Shown piece after piece: positions 32,226-41,153 of a DNA stretch of 63,266 nt. Position numbers and translations under genes: made by a program. This stretch comes from JAIRTY01 sp050257395 (GTDB taxonomy: Bacteria; Actinomycetota; Actinomycetes; Streptosporangiales; Streptosporangiaceae). The stretch covers positions 1 through 63,266 of the forward strand of contig JBLMWU010000266.1 in NCBI GenBank assembly GCA_050257395.1, read 5' to 3'. How positions within the stretch are numbered: position 1 is the first letter of the stretch; every line of letters begins with the position of its first letter. The notes beneath the pieces were generated by a model. That model saw nothing but the letters and a program-made list of their open reading frames with translations. It ran no database searches and was not told where the DNA came from.

Positions 32226-32741
32226 TCACCTGGTCTTCGGCCTGGCTGGCGGCGTGCCGGCGCCGCCAGCTCGCACCAGGTGCGCTGAGAAGGCCAGTGC
32301 CCAGGTCACCAGCCCCAGCACCAGCGGACCGCCGAACACGATGACAAACCCGGCTCCGATATTCGCCCCTATCACTCCCGCGGTCATCACCCGCCATCCG
32401 GCGCCTGCGATGAACCCGGCTGCCAGCAGCGGGACCAGCACCGCCCACCACCGGGCAGCCAGCTGCCGCCGCAGCGCCGCCCATCCCAGCACTGCTACCG
32501 CCATACCGCCCACCGCCAGCGAGCCGGTGCCAGCGGCACGGGCAGCTGCCGGGCCGATCGGCCACGGACGGAACGCGTAGTCGCGGCCCACGCTGACCGG
32601 GACGGTTGATAGATCCCCCACCAGCCACCAGGTGGCCACCGGCACCGCGAGCACGAGCACCAGCGCTGACCCCACGACAGCCCACCGCGCCGGCGCGCGT
32701 TCAGGGCCAATCGCAGACCACCGGACCCGCAACCTTGCCAT
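32226..32741 (-). CDS. Membrane protein of unknown function, four helices
   Basis: 171 aa from ATG; CACGCT 6 nt upstream is near the leaderless -10 pattern, and a GTG at 32774 is an alternative start. Helices: WAVVGSALVLVLAVPVATWW, GTGSLAVGGMAVAVLGWAAL, WWAVLVPLLAAGFIAGAGW and GFVIVFGGPLVLGLVTWALA. No motif recognised. It converges on the previous membrane protein gene with 120 bp between stops. Confidence 0.65.
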   Translation of the reverse strand: MARLRVRWSAIGPERAPARWAVVGSALVLVLAVPVATWWLVGDLSTVPVSVGRDYAFRPWPIGPAAARAAGTGSLAVGGMAVAVLGWAALRRQLAARWWAVLVPLLAAGFIAGAGWRVMTAGVIGANIGAGFVIVFGGPLVLGLVTWALAFSAHLVRAGGAGTPPARPKTR

Positions 32742-33070
32742 ACCGCCAGCGTGGTATCCGGCCAGCCTCAGCACCAGAGCACAACTACCCAGCTGCGGCT
32801 AAGTACCTCGTGCCACCGGCGCAGCCCAGCTCAGGCTCGTCCGCCCATGCATGCCGATGGGCGGGCGCACTCGCCGCGATGGTGCCTGGCTGTCGCTCCA
32901 CTGGGCGATGAGTGGTTGCGGGGACCCCGGTCAGGCACGAGGACCGGGCTTCGTCCCGCGCCCGATCCCGGGGTCACTGCCCCGCGTCCCCCTTCAGATC
33001 GATGTGCAGACCCGCGTGGTTAGACCCTGGCCGAGGCATATCTTGCTCTAGCGTGGCGGGTCGTCATCGA
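32742..33070. other. Intergenic region without a recognisable gene
   Basis: About 330 bp of mixed composition. I see no convincing frame, ribosome binding site or strong hairpin. It separates the membrane protein promoter from the end of the YCII gene. Confidence 0.3.
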
Positions 33071-33409
33071 TCAGACGGTCGGGTCGGGGAGGATCTCCCG
33101 TACCTCTTGCGCACAGCGGCACGCGACGGCGATCTTGGCAGCCCACTTCAGCGCCTCTTCGCGTGAGGACACGTCGACGACCGCGAACCCCCCGATGACC
33201 TCCTTGGTCTCCGGGTACGGGCCGTCGGTGACCGTCCCGTCGGTGGCCACGATGCTCGCCCTCTGGCTTTCCAGCCCGGCGCTGAAAACCCACACGCCGG
33301 CGTCCTGGGCCTCCCGGGCCACCGTGAGCGCGGCCTTGGTGACGTCGGGAAGATCCTCCTCAGGGAAGGTCATCGCGCCGTCATCGAACGAGATCAGATA
33401 CCGCGTCAT
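33071..33409 (-). CDS. YCII/DGPF-domain protein, partner of ECF42
   Basis: 112 aa from ATG with AAGGAG upstream. The YCII fold shows MTRYLISFDDGAMTFPEED, then GVWVFSAGLESQRASIVATD and the hallmark DGPYPETKEVIGGFAVVDVS. YCII proteins are small dimeric alpha/beta barrels, and the DGPF subgroup is the usual genomic partner of ECF42 sigma factors. It has its own ECF42-like promoter (33461-33485). Its biochemical role is not established. Confidence 0.92.
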   Translation of the reverse strand: MTRYLISFDDGAMTFPEEDLPDVTKAALTVAREAQDAGVWVFSAGLESQRASIVATDGTVTDGPYPETKEVIGGFAVVDVSSREEALKWAAKIAVACRCAQEVREILPDPTV

Positions 33410-33460
33410 CCCATGGCTCCTTGTCCCGGCGGCCACTCCGGCCGCCTCTCACCTCATCCA

Positions 33461-33485
33461 CGAACGACTCGCTCCGGATCCGACA
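33461..33485 (-). promoter_or_regulatory. ECF42-type promoter of the YCII gene
   Basis: Read on the minus strand: TGTCGG (33485-33480), 13 nt, then CGTTCG (33466-33461). The same two boxes at the same spacing lie upstream of the ECF42 gene itself at 34985-35009. Confidence 0.75.
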
Positions 33486-33658
33486 CCGTGCCAGAGGAAA
33501 TTTCTCATGGGACTTCCGCCGTCCGGCCCCGCGGGCGTCACCTGGCCCCCGATCTTGGACCGGAATGGGAGGGCCGACGCCGGGAGGCTCGGCCCACCAC
33601 CCTGCCGTCTGCCACGCGCTGCGTACTCCAGCGTAGCCAGGCGCCGCTTTGCAGGGCA

Positions 33659-34960
33659 TTACCCCAGTTGGTCGCGGCGGCGCGTCAGGTACGCGATCTC
33701 GGCGGAGTTGCCCGCCAGCTCGATGGCTTTGTTGTAGGCCGCGCGCGACTTCTGGCTGCGGCCCAGCCGGCGCAGCAGGTCGGCGCGGGCCGCGTGGTAG
33801 GCGTGATAGCTGGCCAGCTTGTCCTCAAGGCGGTCGACGGCCGCCAGTGCCACTTCCGGGCCGTCAACCTCGGCGACCGCGATGGCCCGGTTGAGGGCGA
33901 CGATCGGGGAGGGGTCGAGGCGGACGAGCTGGTCGTAGAGGGCCACGACCTGCGACCAGTCGGTGTCGCGTACGTCGCGGGCCGAGGTGTGCACGGCGTT
34001 GATCGCAGCGAGGATCTGGTAGCGGCCCGGAGCCACCCCGGCGGCGGCGGCAGTTAGACGCTCGCGCACCAGCCGATGGCCCTCGGCGACCAGCGCAGCG
34101 TCCCAGGCCCCACGGTCCTGCTCGCCGAGGGTGACGAGCTCGCCGCTGGCCGAAACCCGGGCGGCGCGGCGCGCCTCGGTGAGCAGCATCAGCGCCAGCA
34201 GCCCGGCCACCTCACCGTCGTCAGGCATGAGGGTACGTATCAGGCGGGTGAGCCGGATCGCTTCGGCGGTCAGGTCGTGACGCACGGGATCGGTGCCGGG
34301 GCCAGTCGCCAGGTCGCCCTCGTTGAAGACGAGGAACAGCACAGTGAGTACTCCGGAGACGCGTTCCGGCAGATCCTGCGCGGACGGCACCCGGTAGGGG
34401 ATGCGAGCAGCCTTGATCTTGGCCTTCGCGCGGGTGATCCGCCGCCCCATGGCGGCCTCCTGCACCAGGAAGGCACGGGCGATCTCGGGCACGGTCAGAC
34501 CGCCGACCATGCGCAGCGTCAGCGCCACGCGGGTCTCCATCGCGAGCGCTGGGTGACAGCAGGTGAAGATCAGCCGGAGCCGCTCGTCGCCGACGGCGCC
34601 GGGAGGCTCGGGCGGGTCGTCGTCGTACAACAGCTGAGCCTCCTTCTGCTTGTCACCGCGCTTGGTCTCGCGCCGGATCCGGTCGATGGCCGCACGTTTG
34701 GCGGTGGTGGTCAGCCAGGCGCCGGGGCTGGGCGGAACGCCGTCGGCCGACCACCGCTCGACAGCGGCCGCGAACGCCTCCGCCGCCGCCTCCTCGGCGA
34801 TGTCGAGGTCACCGAAACGCCTGGTCAGGGCGGCGACCACCCGCGCCCACTCCTCTCGGTGGGCCTCGGTGATCGCCGCCCGGACGTCGGCCCCGCTCAC
34901 AGGAACGGCCGCACCTCGACCTGCATCCCAGATCATCTCCCGTGGTTTCCGGCGCCCCAC
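33659..34960 (-). CDS. ECF42 sigma factor with C-terminal TPR-like extension
   Basis: 433 aa if started at GTG 34960; ATG 34936 and GTG 34900 are alternatives, and the last best matches family N-termini. Regions 2 and 4 are present (EAAAEAFAAAVERWSADGVP, AWLTTTAKRAAIDRIRRETK, GLTVPEIARAFLVQEAAMGR), followed by the roughly 200-residue helical repeat domain (LLALMLLTEARRAARVSASG, DWSQVVALYDQLVRLDPSPI, ASYHAYHAARADLLRRLGRS) that is required for activity in ECF42. No anti-sigma gene is present. It should activate itself and the YCII gene. Confidence 0.92.
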   Translation of the reverse strand: MGRRKPREMIWDAGRGAAVPVSGADVRAAITEAHREEWARVVAALTRRFGDLDIAEEAAAEAFAAAVERWSADGVPPSPGAWLTTTAKRAAIDRIRRETKRGDKQKEAQLLYDDDPPEPPGAVGDERLRLIFTCCHPALAMETRVALTLRMVGGLTVPEIARAFLVQEAAMGRRITRAKAKIKAARIPYRVPSAQDLPERVSGVLTVLFLVFNEGDLATGPGTDPVRHDLTAEAIRLTRLIRTLMPDDGEVAGLLALMLLTEARRAARVSASGELVTLGEQDRGAWDAALVAEGHRLVRERLTAAAAGVAPGRYQILAAINAVHTSARDVRDTDWSQVVALYDQLVRLDPSPIVALNRAIAVAEVDGPEVALAAVDRLEDKLASYHAYHAARADLLRRLGRSQKSRAAYNKAIELAGNSAEIAYLTRRRDQLG

Positions 34961-34984
34961 GAGTGCGCCCGCTCGCCCCTGCTA

Positions 34985-35009
34985 CGAACGCCCCTGCCCC
35001 GATCCGACA
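34985..35009 (-). promoter_or_regulatory. ECF42-type promoter of the ECF42 gene (autoregulation)
   Basis: Minus strand: TGTCGG (35009-35004), 13 nt, CGTTCG (34990-34985). Flanks are shared with the YCII promoter (GGTGTCGGATC and CGTTCGT). Confidence 0.75.
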
Positions 35010-35134
35010 CCGCCTCGCGGACTTCCTTCAACGACTTCTGGCAAACCGCTGATCCGGTACGCCCGGATCAGCGCCCGGTGGGTGGCGCCGCGCCCGTGGC
35101 ACTGCCAGGCGAATCCTGGAGATAATGCGGAAGG

Positions 35135-35656
35135 ATGAGCAAGAAGACACCATGGATATTCGTCGACTGTGAAGCGTGCGGCGCCAGCCCGGTGCACGGC
35201 GTGCTGACTGAGTTCGGGGCAGTCCACTACGACACGCGTGACACGTTCCACGGACGCCTGTTCGACGCGACGCCGGATCCAGCCAACCCTGCGATCAGCA
35301 TCCCCGGCGAGCGCATCGCGACCGACAAGGAAGTCGCGGAGAGTTCCGCGGCCTGGCTGTGCGAGCACCTCGGCAACGGCCGGCCTGTCTTTGTGAGCGA
35401 CAACCCTGCCTACGACTGGCAGTGGATCGCTGGCATGTTCGACCGGGCAGGAATGGACAATCCATTCGGGCACTCCGGCCGCCGCATCAGCGACTTCTGG
35501 GCCGGCCTCAACCGGAACTGGAGCGACACACAGGGCTGGAAACGGTTCAGAAGGACAGCGCATGACCACAATCCCGTCAACGACGCGATGGGGAACGTGG
35601 AGGCATTCGCAGAGATCCTGCGCCTGGCGCAAAGGAACCAGCTCCTGCAGGAGTAA
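35135..35656 (+). CDS. DEDDh-type 3'-5' exonuclease-like protein
   Basis: 173 aa from ATG; GATAAT at 35121-35126 is a -10 candidate close to the start. The exonuclease motifs are in order: WIFVDCEACGASPVHGVLTE (Asp and Glu of Exo I), VFVSDNPAYDWQWI (Exo II Asp), and HNPVNDAMGNVEA (Exo III His and Asp). It resembles RNase T/oligoribonuclease-like proteins. The target nucleic acid is unknown. GC is slightly lower than in the surrounding genes. Confidence 0.82.
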   Translation: MSKKTPWIFVDCEACGASPVHGVLTEFGAVHYDTRDTFHGRLFDATPDPANPAISIPGERIATDKEVAESSAAWLCEHLGNGRPVFVSDNPAYDWQWIAGMFDRAGMDNPFGHSGRRISDFWAGLNRNWSDTQGWKRFRRTAHDHNPVNDAMGNVEAFAEILRLAQRNQLLQE

Positions 35657-35896
35657 CTCTCTCGTCCAGCTGGCCACGCGTGGTTGCCGCTGGGAGGGTC
35701 TTGAGTTCGGCAAGGGCTGGCGAGGGCAGGCCTGGTTCCTGCAGCCTCAGCCGCAACCGAATGGAGGCTGCCGTACTCTGTACCCAGCCACCGCGGCTTA
35801 CAGCAGCGTTGCTCCATTCATGTCGTCGGCCAGGCGAATGAGAAGCAGCGTGCCCCAACCCCGCCGCTCAGACACCCTCGATTGCCGCTGCGAGTC

Positions 35897-36760
35897 CTAA
35901 CCTTCAACGAAGATCAGGTCGGCTATCTCGCGGGTGAGGCGTACGGTCTGCCCGTCGACGCTGACGACGGTGTCGAACCCGGTCGCGTGTGCATCGGAGA
36001 TCACGTAGAGCCGGTCATCCCGGCTGGCCAGGAATGCCGGGAAGTTAGCCAGGGAGACGTCGCCAGCGCTGAGGGCGAAGTAGTCGGCCAGGCGCCGGAA
36101 CAGCTTGGGCATGATCACCAGATAGTCGGTGAGGTCGGCTATCGCCTTGATAGTGGCACCGCTGGTGGTCACATCAGATGCCCACACCCCATCCTTGGCG
36201 GCCCGCGCGTTGCCGGCCGCTGCGGTCAGCTCGGTGCGCAAGTCAGGGTAGAGCTTGCTGTAGAAGGTCGGATAGGCCAGTCCCTCGTCCAGCAGCTGGT
36301 AATTGACGCTGGCCCGGAGCAGCCCGACATCGGTGTAGGTCGCATGCAAATCGGGTCGGTCCGTGGTTCCTGCATAGGCGAGCGCGACCGGGCGGCCGTA
36401 CTTGTCGGCGAAGCGGGTCAGGATGTAGCCGGGAGTGGCGTCAGGGGTGGCGCTGGTGACGGTCTCGCCCGCGCGCACGACGTCGGTGAAGCCGAGCATT
36501 TCCAGCAGCCGTGCCGCGGCAGCGTGCGCGAGATCCAGCGGCTGATGCATCGTCCTGCCGCCGTGTGTGGGCGGCGTGTAGTGCGTCTCCAGGGCATCGA
36601 TCGCATCCAGCCGCAGTTGCGCAGCACCCCCGGAGCCCAGATGCGCGGCCAGCTGCAGGCTGGTGAACGCCGCAGCATTGTCGGGGATGAAGCGAACCGA
36701 ATCCGCGTCGGGTTGAGTCTTCACAATCCGGTAGTGGCCCTTGATCAGGTAAAGTGACAT
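35897..36760 (-). CDS. Staphylococcal nuclease-like (SNase/thermonuclease) protein
   Basis: 287 aa from ATG after GGGGGAAACGGAA. The OB-fold start (LYLIKGHYRIVKTQPDADSV, RFIP) matches SNase beta strands, with the DALETHY, RPVALAYAG and LLRASVNYQLLDEGLAYPTF segments of the core. Canonical Arg-Glu-Arg residues are hard to confirm. About 110 C-terminal residues (TIKAIADLTDYLVIMPKLFR onward) form an extra helical domain. No signal peptide is visible. Probable nuclease or nucleic-acid-binding relative. Confidence 0.7.
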   Translation of the reverse strand: MSLYLIKGHYRIVKTQPDADSVRFIPDNAAAFTSLQLAAHLGSGGAAQLRLDAIDALETHYTPPTHGGRTMHQPLDLAHAAAARLLEMLGFTDVVRAGETVTSATPDATPGYILTRFADKYGRPVALAYAGTTDRPDLHATYTDVGLLRASVNYQLLDEGLAYPTFYSKLYPDLRTELTAAAGNARAAKDGVWASDVTTSGATIKAIADLTDYLVIMPKLFRRLADYFALSAGDVSLANFPAFLASRDDRLYVISDAHATGFDTVVSVDGQTVRLTREIADLIFVEG

Positions 36761-36782
36761 TTCCGTTTCCCCCGTCCAGAAC

Positions 36783-36799
36783 GCCGTCTGCCAGACGGC
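36783..36799. promoter_or_regulatory. Perfect 17-bp palindrome upstream of the SNase-like gene
   Basis: GCCGTCTG-C-CAGACGGC, 23 bp before the start codon. It could be an operator; no regulator gene is adjacent. Confidence 0.5.
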
Positions 36800-37043
36800 T
36801 GCCACATTCACAGTTAATCACTGACGCGCCGCTCAGCAGGCAGTCAGGGGCCTGTGCCGGGACGGGGACCGCTACCTGGGCGCAGTTTTCAGAAAAATGC
36901 GCCAACGTGGTTCACATAACTGATAGGGAATCACTCTGTGCCCAGCAGCACCCCTTTCCGGGCCACTCTTCTGCCGTGCCTGGGACGTTGGCAGCCTTCG
37001 GCAGGCGGGGCGGGTGCAGTGTCCGCGTTCCCGGCCTGCGGGG

Positions 37044-38327
37044 TCACGCCTGGGCGGCGGAAGGAGCGGCGCGGAGGTTCTCGTCGGTGTGCGCGATGTA
37101 CAGCAGCGAACGCCAGATGAGGGCGAGGATGACCGCTGAGCCAGCGAAGGCGAACCAGAAGGGTGCGGTGACGCCCCCGATCGAGGCGACCACGCCGCCG
37201 ATGGCGGAGCCGATCACGATGCCGCCGACCATGCCGGTGAGGTAGACGCTGCCAACCCGGCCCTGGAACTCGGTGGGCACGGCCCGCTGCCGCACGCTCG
37301 TCGAGGTCGTTCCCCAGATGAAGGCGTGCGCGCCGAAGATCACGAATACGACGAGCGCGAACCAGGCCCAGCGGGTCAGCGCGAGCGCGAGATGCGTCAG
37401 CGTCTCGATGATCAGCCCGCCCCGCATGATGACGCCCAGCGGGACGCGCCGCTCCAGCCAGCCATAGGACGCGGTGCCCAGCAGGCCGCCTGCCGCCATG
37501 GCGGTGGTGATCAGCCCGAAGCCGACCGCGCCCATGCCCAGCCGCTCCCGTGCGTACAGGACCAGCACCGACCAGGCGGCACCAAAGGTGACGTTGAAAG
37601 TGAAGATGGTGACCGCCAGCGTCCGGACGGCAGGATGCGCCCACAGCCAGCGCCAGCCCTCGCGGATGTCGTCGCGCACCCGGGCCGGCCGGGCGGGCCC
37701 CGTGTGGGCTGGCAGCCGCACCCGCGAGATCAGCAGCACGCCGGCCAGCACGCACACCACCTCGCTCACGAAGGGCAGTGCCATCCCCGCCGCGAACAGC
37801 GCCGCCCCGATGGGCGGCCCGGCCAGCTGATTCCAGACGATCACGCCGGTGAGGGAACGCGAGTTGGCGATGCCCAGATCGTGCTTGCCGACCAGCATGG
37901 GAAGCAGGGTGGCCGCCGTGGTGTCGCCGAAGGTCTCGTTCACCCCGAGCAGGAACAGCGCGGCCAGCACCACGGCGGTATCGACGCGGTGGGTGAGGAT
38001 CGACGCGGTGAGCAGGAGGAGGATCACCATCCGGACCACGCCCGTGGTGATCACGATGGCCCGCCGGCTGACCCGGTCAGCCACGACACCGGCATACAGC
38101 CCGAACATCAGCCAGGGCAGCCGCTGCAGGAACACCGCCATCGCCACGGCCAGCGGGTTGTGCGTCTGGGATGCCACCAGCAGGGGCCCAGCGGCAAGCG
38201 TGATCCCGTCACCAAGGTTGGTCACCCAGAACGAGGCCAGCAGCCAGCGGAAGCTACGGCCGAGTCTGGCCGGCGCCACCAGATCGGCGAGCCGGCTCAG
38301 GGCCGCCTCCCCGCCGGTGGTCATCAC
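37044..38327 (-). CDS. MFS transporter (MFS_3, macrolide-efflux-like)
   Basis: 427 aa from GTG; an ATG one codon later is equally possible, and GATGAT 6 nt before the GTG resembles a leaderless -10. Twelve helices with the motif A-like GLYAGVVADRVSRRAIVI loop and ASYGWLERRVPLGVIMRGG in the second half. This branch usually exports small hydrophobic compounds by proton antiport. It is a single gene without a regulator. Confidence 0.9.
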   Translation of the reverse strand: MMTTGGEAALSRLADLVAPARLGRSFRWLLASFWVTNLGDGITLAAGPLLVASQTHNPLAVAMAVFLQRLPWLMFGLYAGVVADRVSRRAIVITTGVVRMVILLLLTASILTHRVDTAVVLAALFLLGVNETFGDTTAATLLPMLVGKHDLGIANSRSLTGVIVWNQLAGPPIGAALFAAGMALPFVSEVVCVLAGVLLISRVRLPAHTGPARPARVRDDIREGWRWLWAHPAVRTLAVTIFTFNVTFGAAWSVLVLYARERLGMGAVGFGLITTAMAAGGLLGTASYGWLERRVPLGVIMRGGLIIETLTHLALALTRWAWFALVVFVIFGAHAFIWGTTSTSVRQRAVPTEFQGRVGSVYLTGMVGGIVIGSAIGGVVASIGGVTAPFWFAFAGSAVILALIWRSLLYIAHTDENLRAAPSAAQA

Positions 38328-38427
38328 TCAGCCATCATCGCGTGCTGGCCAGCAAGACGTCTTCTGCATTATCGGCGGTCAGGCGGGCCGGACTCAGCTC
38401 AGCGAGCAGCCAGCGGCGAGACGATGA

Positions 38428-38853
38428 TCACGCCGGGGGGTGATCGTTGAGCCAGGCGGCAGCCCGGCGGGCTGACGCGCGTGACAGCCAGGCATCCTGG
38501 ACTATCTCTGCCAGCTCCTCCCGGGAGAGCTCACCGATACGGCTGGCCCGCAGCAGCACCGACAGATGACCGTCAAAATGCGCGGTGGTGAAAAACGGTG
38601 ACGCGTCGTCCTGTACCAGCGCCTGCTTGTCTTCTTCGGACGCAACCCAGAAAACGATCACATCCCGATAGCGTTCCCCGGTCTGGGGATCGGCCGCATC
38701 CGGCCGCGGATTGCGGAAGAAGATAAACGACTTCCCGCCTACCTGGTAAACCGGATTGCCGCCGGTCCCGTGCTCGACGGTGACATGTGGCATGGCCAGG
38801 GCGAGTTCGTGCACGTCCTCAACCCCGGCGGGCCGACGCTCATCGTCCGGCAT
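38428..38853 (-). CDS. MmcQ/YjbR-family protein (second copy)
   Basis: 141 aa, leaderless-type ATG with TACGCT 6 nt upstream. Family segments: VEDVHELALAMPHVTVEHG, VGGKSFIFFRNPRPDAADP, VIVFWVASEEDKQALVQDD and HLSVLLRASRIGELSREELA. It is more distant from the copy at 29886 than a recent duplicate would be. Function unknown. Confidence 0.85.
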   Translation of the reverse strand: MPDDERRPAGVEDVHELALAMPHVTVEHGTGGNPVYQVGGKSFIFFRNPRPDAADPQTGERYRDVIVFWVASEEDKQALVQDDASPFFTTAHFDGHLSVLLRASRIGELSREELAEIVQDAWLSRASARRAAAWLNDHPPA

Positions 38854-39061
38854 GGCCTCAGCGTAGGCGCCAGCTGGCCGGATCTCCGCCGGCCGGCAAC
38901 GACAGACCGGGAGGCCCAACGGAGTTCCTGTGGTTCAGCGACGCTCACGGCGCCGTCCCAGCAGGAACTCCGTGGCCGTCCCAGCGGCCTGGCAACCGCC
39001 CCGGACCCTGGCGAATGGCCGCGGGGCGGCCTCGCCTGCGGTAGCCAGCGCTGTCCGGAGG

Positions 39062-40048
39062 TTACCCGGTGCTACAGGAGACCGAGGGCCAGGTCCATTG
39101 GCCGTTGGGCGAGATGGTGACCCCGAAGTTGTTGCCGTTGCCGTTGGGTTTGGCAACCATCACGTACTGGCTGGGCCAGGTGGCGCTGGTGTTCCAGGTG
39201 GAAGAGACCACCGCCGGGGCCACGAGGTTCATCGTCACCGTCCAGTTGCTGGAGCCGGAGACCGAGACGTTGAGGTTGTACCAGTTGCTCCCCTTCGACC
39301 CGGCCGACAGCGTGGCGGTGCAGCCGCCGGAGCCGCCGCCGCCGGAGTTCACCGTGACGCTGGAGTTGCCGCTGCCGCCGCCGAAGGACTCGGTCGCGAG
39401 GATCTGGTAGTTGAGCGTGCCCAGGTTCATTCCGTGGCTGGCCCAGGCGTTGAAGAAGTTCTGCGTGGTGATGGTCCCGCTGCTGGTGGGCGAGGTCCGT
39501 ATCGCCAGGTACTGCTCGAAGGTGCAGCTGTTGCCGGTGATACAGGGCTGGTTGACCTGCTGGTGCTCGTAGATGTTGTACGTGCCACCGTCGCTGGTGA
39601 CCTGGCCCATGTACGTGCCGGCCGTGGGCGGCGAGCCGGAGTAGTTCTCCATGACGTAGTACTCGACGAGCGGATTGGTGGACCAGCCGTAGAGCGACAC
39701 GAGCGTGGTGCCGCCGGACGCGCTGAGATTGCCGGAGAAGCTCACCGTGTGATTGCTGCCAGGGTTCCAGCCCACGCCAGCGACGAAGTCGCCGATGCCG
39801 CTCCACGAGGTGGAGTAGCTGTTGCCCGAGTTCAGCGTGATGCAGGCCGACCCGGTACCGGCACTCCACATCTGGTAGTAGTAGCCGCCGTTCGTGCCGG
39901 TCTGGTTCGAGCAGATGCTCGTGGCCGCCATGGCGGCACCGGGCAGCGCCGCCGTGACCGCGGCCAGGAGCACGGCGGATGCGGCGCCCAGCAGCAACCG
40001 GAGCCGGCCGCGGCTGGGAGCCCTGGGGACATGCTGGGGGGAGTTCAC
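39062..40048 (-). CDS. Secreted GH11 endo-1,4-beta-xylanase with CBM2
   Basis: 328 aa from GTG with AAGGAGG upstream. A signal peptide ends near AMA-AT (residue 41). The GH11 jelly-roll follows, with nucleophile Glu129 in NPLVEYYVMENY and acid/base Glu220 in QILATESFGGG; the usual ATEGY reads ATESF, an uncommon change next to the catalytic residue. A Gly/Ser linker (about 235-242) leads to a C-terminal CBM2 (WYNLNVSVSGSSNWTVTMNL, WPSQYVMVAKPNG) bracketed by cysteines. It degrades plant xylan outside the cell. Confidence 0.95.
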   Translation of the reverse strand: MNSPQHVPRAPSRGRLRLLLGAASAVLLAAVTAALPGAAMAATSICSNQTGTNGGYYYQMWSAGTGSACITLNSGNSYSTSWSGIGDFVAGVGWNPGSNHTVSFSGNLSASGGTTLVSLYGWSTNPLVEYYVMENYSGSPPTAGTYMGQVTSDGGTYNIYEHQQVNQPCITGNSCTFEQYLAIRTSPTSSGTITTQNFFNAWASHGMNLGTLNYQILATESFGGGSGNSSVTVNSGGGGSGGCTATLSAGSKGSNWYNLNVSVSGSSNWTVTMNLVAPAVVSSTWNTSATWPSQYVMVAKPNGNGNNFGVTISPNGQWTWPSVSCSTG

Positions 40049-40412
40049 GCGGACCTCCTTGGACGGGGCCGCCCGGTGGCAGGCGGCATGGGGACGAGGC
40101 CGGTGGGAGCCTCACCGGCAGCTCTGATGCCTGCCGGTGGCGTCAGTGTGAATTGGCCGCATCTGACCGTCAATTATTTTCGGAAAAGTTTCTGGAATTC
40201 AGGCAACAGATTCTCTGCTAAGGTCCATGGAGCTCGAACCATGGGCGGCGATAGTGGCATCTGAGTCTGAAGTAAGCCAATGAGGCTTGGTATTCGAGCA
40301 CCCGGAAGCGATACGTTTCGGGCAAAGGCCAAAACTTTCGAATGCCCGCGGTGGAGATGTGGGCCGGCAAGAGCGCGGAAACACTGGCCCGCAGCTGCAT
40401 CAATTGACGCTG
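40049..40412. other. Lower-GC upstream region of the xylanase gene with two related motifs
   Basis: No gene. CGGAAAAGTTTCTGG (40181-40195) and CCAAAACTTTCGAA (40329-40342) are near-palindromes of the CGAAANTTTCG type reported upstream of Streptomyces xylanase genes. The 40150-40350 stretch is clearly AT-richer than the window and probably holds the promoter and operator. Confidence 0.45.
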
Positions 40413-41150
40413 TCAGTCCCAGCGGAACAGCAGCCGGGCGCTGAGCGCGGCGCCGAGGATGAACGCCGCCACCGCGGCGGTGTCCGTGAGGCTCCAGGAC
40501 AGGCCGAGCCAGGGATCTTGCAGCAGCCGCAGCATGTAGGTGAGTGGCAGCAGGTTGCTTACCCAGTGCATGGCCCCGGTGAGCACCTCTGGTGGCGGTC
40601 CCGCGCCGGACAGCATCATCATCGTGAAAAACAGCCCCAGCCCGGCCGACAGCGCGCCGCGTGAGGACGGGATGCTGGCCAGCAGCACTCCCAGCGCTGA
40701 GAACAGCGCGCCGCACAGCAGCCACGCCCCGAAGAACCCGGCCAGCGAATGCGGCGCGTGGATGTGGTACACCACGGCTGCCATCGCGATGATGAGGACT
40801 GATCCCACGAACGAGATCAGGAACGTGACCAGCAGTTGCGCGCCCAGGACCTCCCAGGGCCGGGCGGCCGAGGCGCGCAGCCGCCGCAGCACCCCGTCCT
40901 CGCGGTAGTGCGCCAGGTGCACCGGCAGGGCGAGCAGCCCTACCGCGGTCCATACCAGGCCACAGTAGGCGGGCACGTAGTAGTCCAGGGCTCCGGCGCC
41001 CCGGTAGTACTGGGCGTCGGCTCTGTTGCCGAAGACGCCGCCCATGACAAACAGGAACAGCAATGGCAGGGCGAGCGTGAACGCCACCGTCAGCGGCTCC
41101 CGCAGGAACAGCTTGGCCTCTATGGTGGTGGATTTCGAGAGCGCGTGCAT
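40413..41150 (-). CDS. ABC-2 type exporter permease
   Basis: 245 aa with six helices; LFLREPLTVAFTLALPLLFL is the first, and a HLAHYREDGVLRRLRASAAR coupling loop follows. The gene lies 3 bp after its ATPase gene. The cargo is unknown. This is the second exporter pair of the window, unrelated in detail to the one at 15.9 kb. Confidence 0.9.
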   Translation of the reverse strand: MHALSKSTTIEAKLFLREPLTVAFTLALPLLFLFVMGGVFGNRADAQYYRGAGALDYYVPAYCGLVWTAVGLLALPVHLAHYREDGVLRRLRASAARPWEVLGAQLLVTFLISFVGSVLIIAMAAVVYHIHAPHSLAGFFGAWLLCGALFSALGVLLASIPSSRGALSAGLGLFFTMMMLSGAGPPPEVLTGAMHWVSNLLPLTYMLRLLQDPWLGLSWSLTDTAAVAAFILGAALSARLLFRWD

Positions 41151-41153
41151 GGC

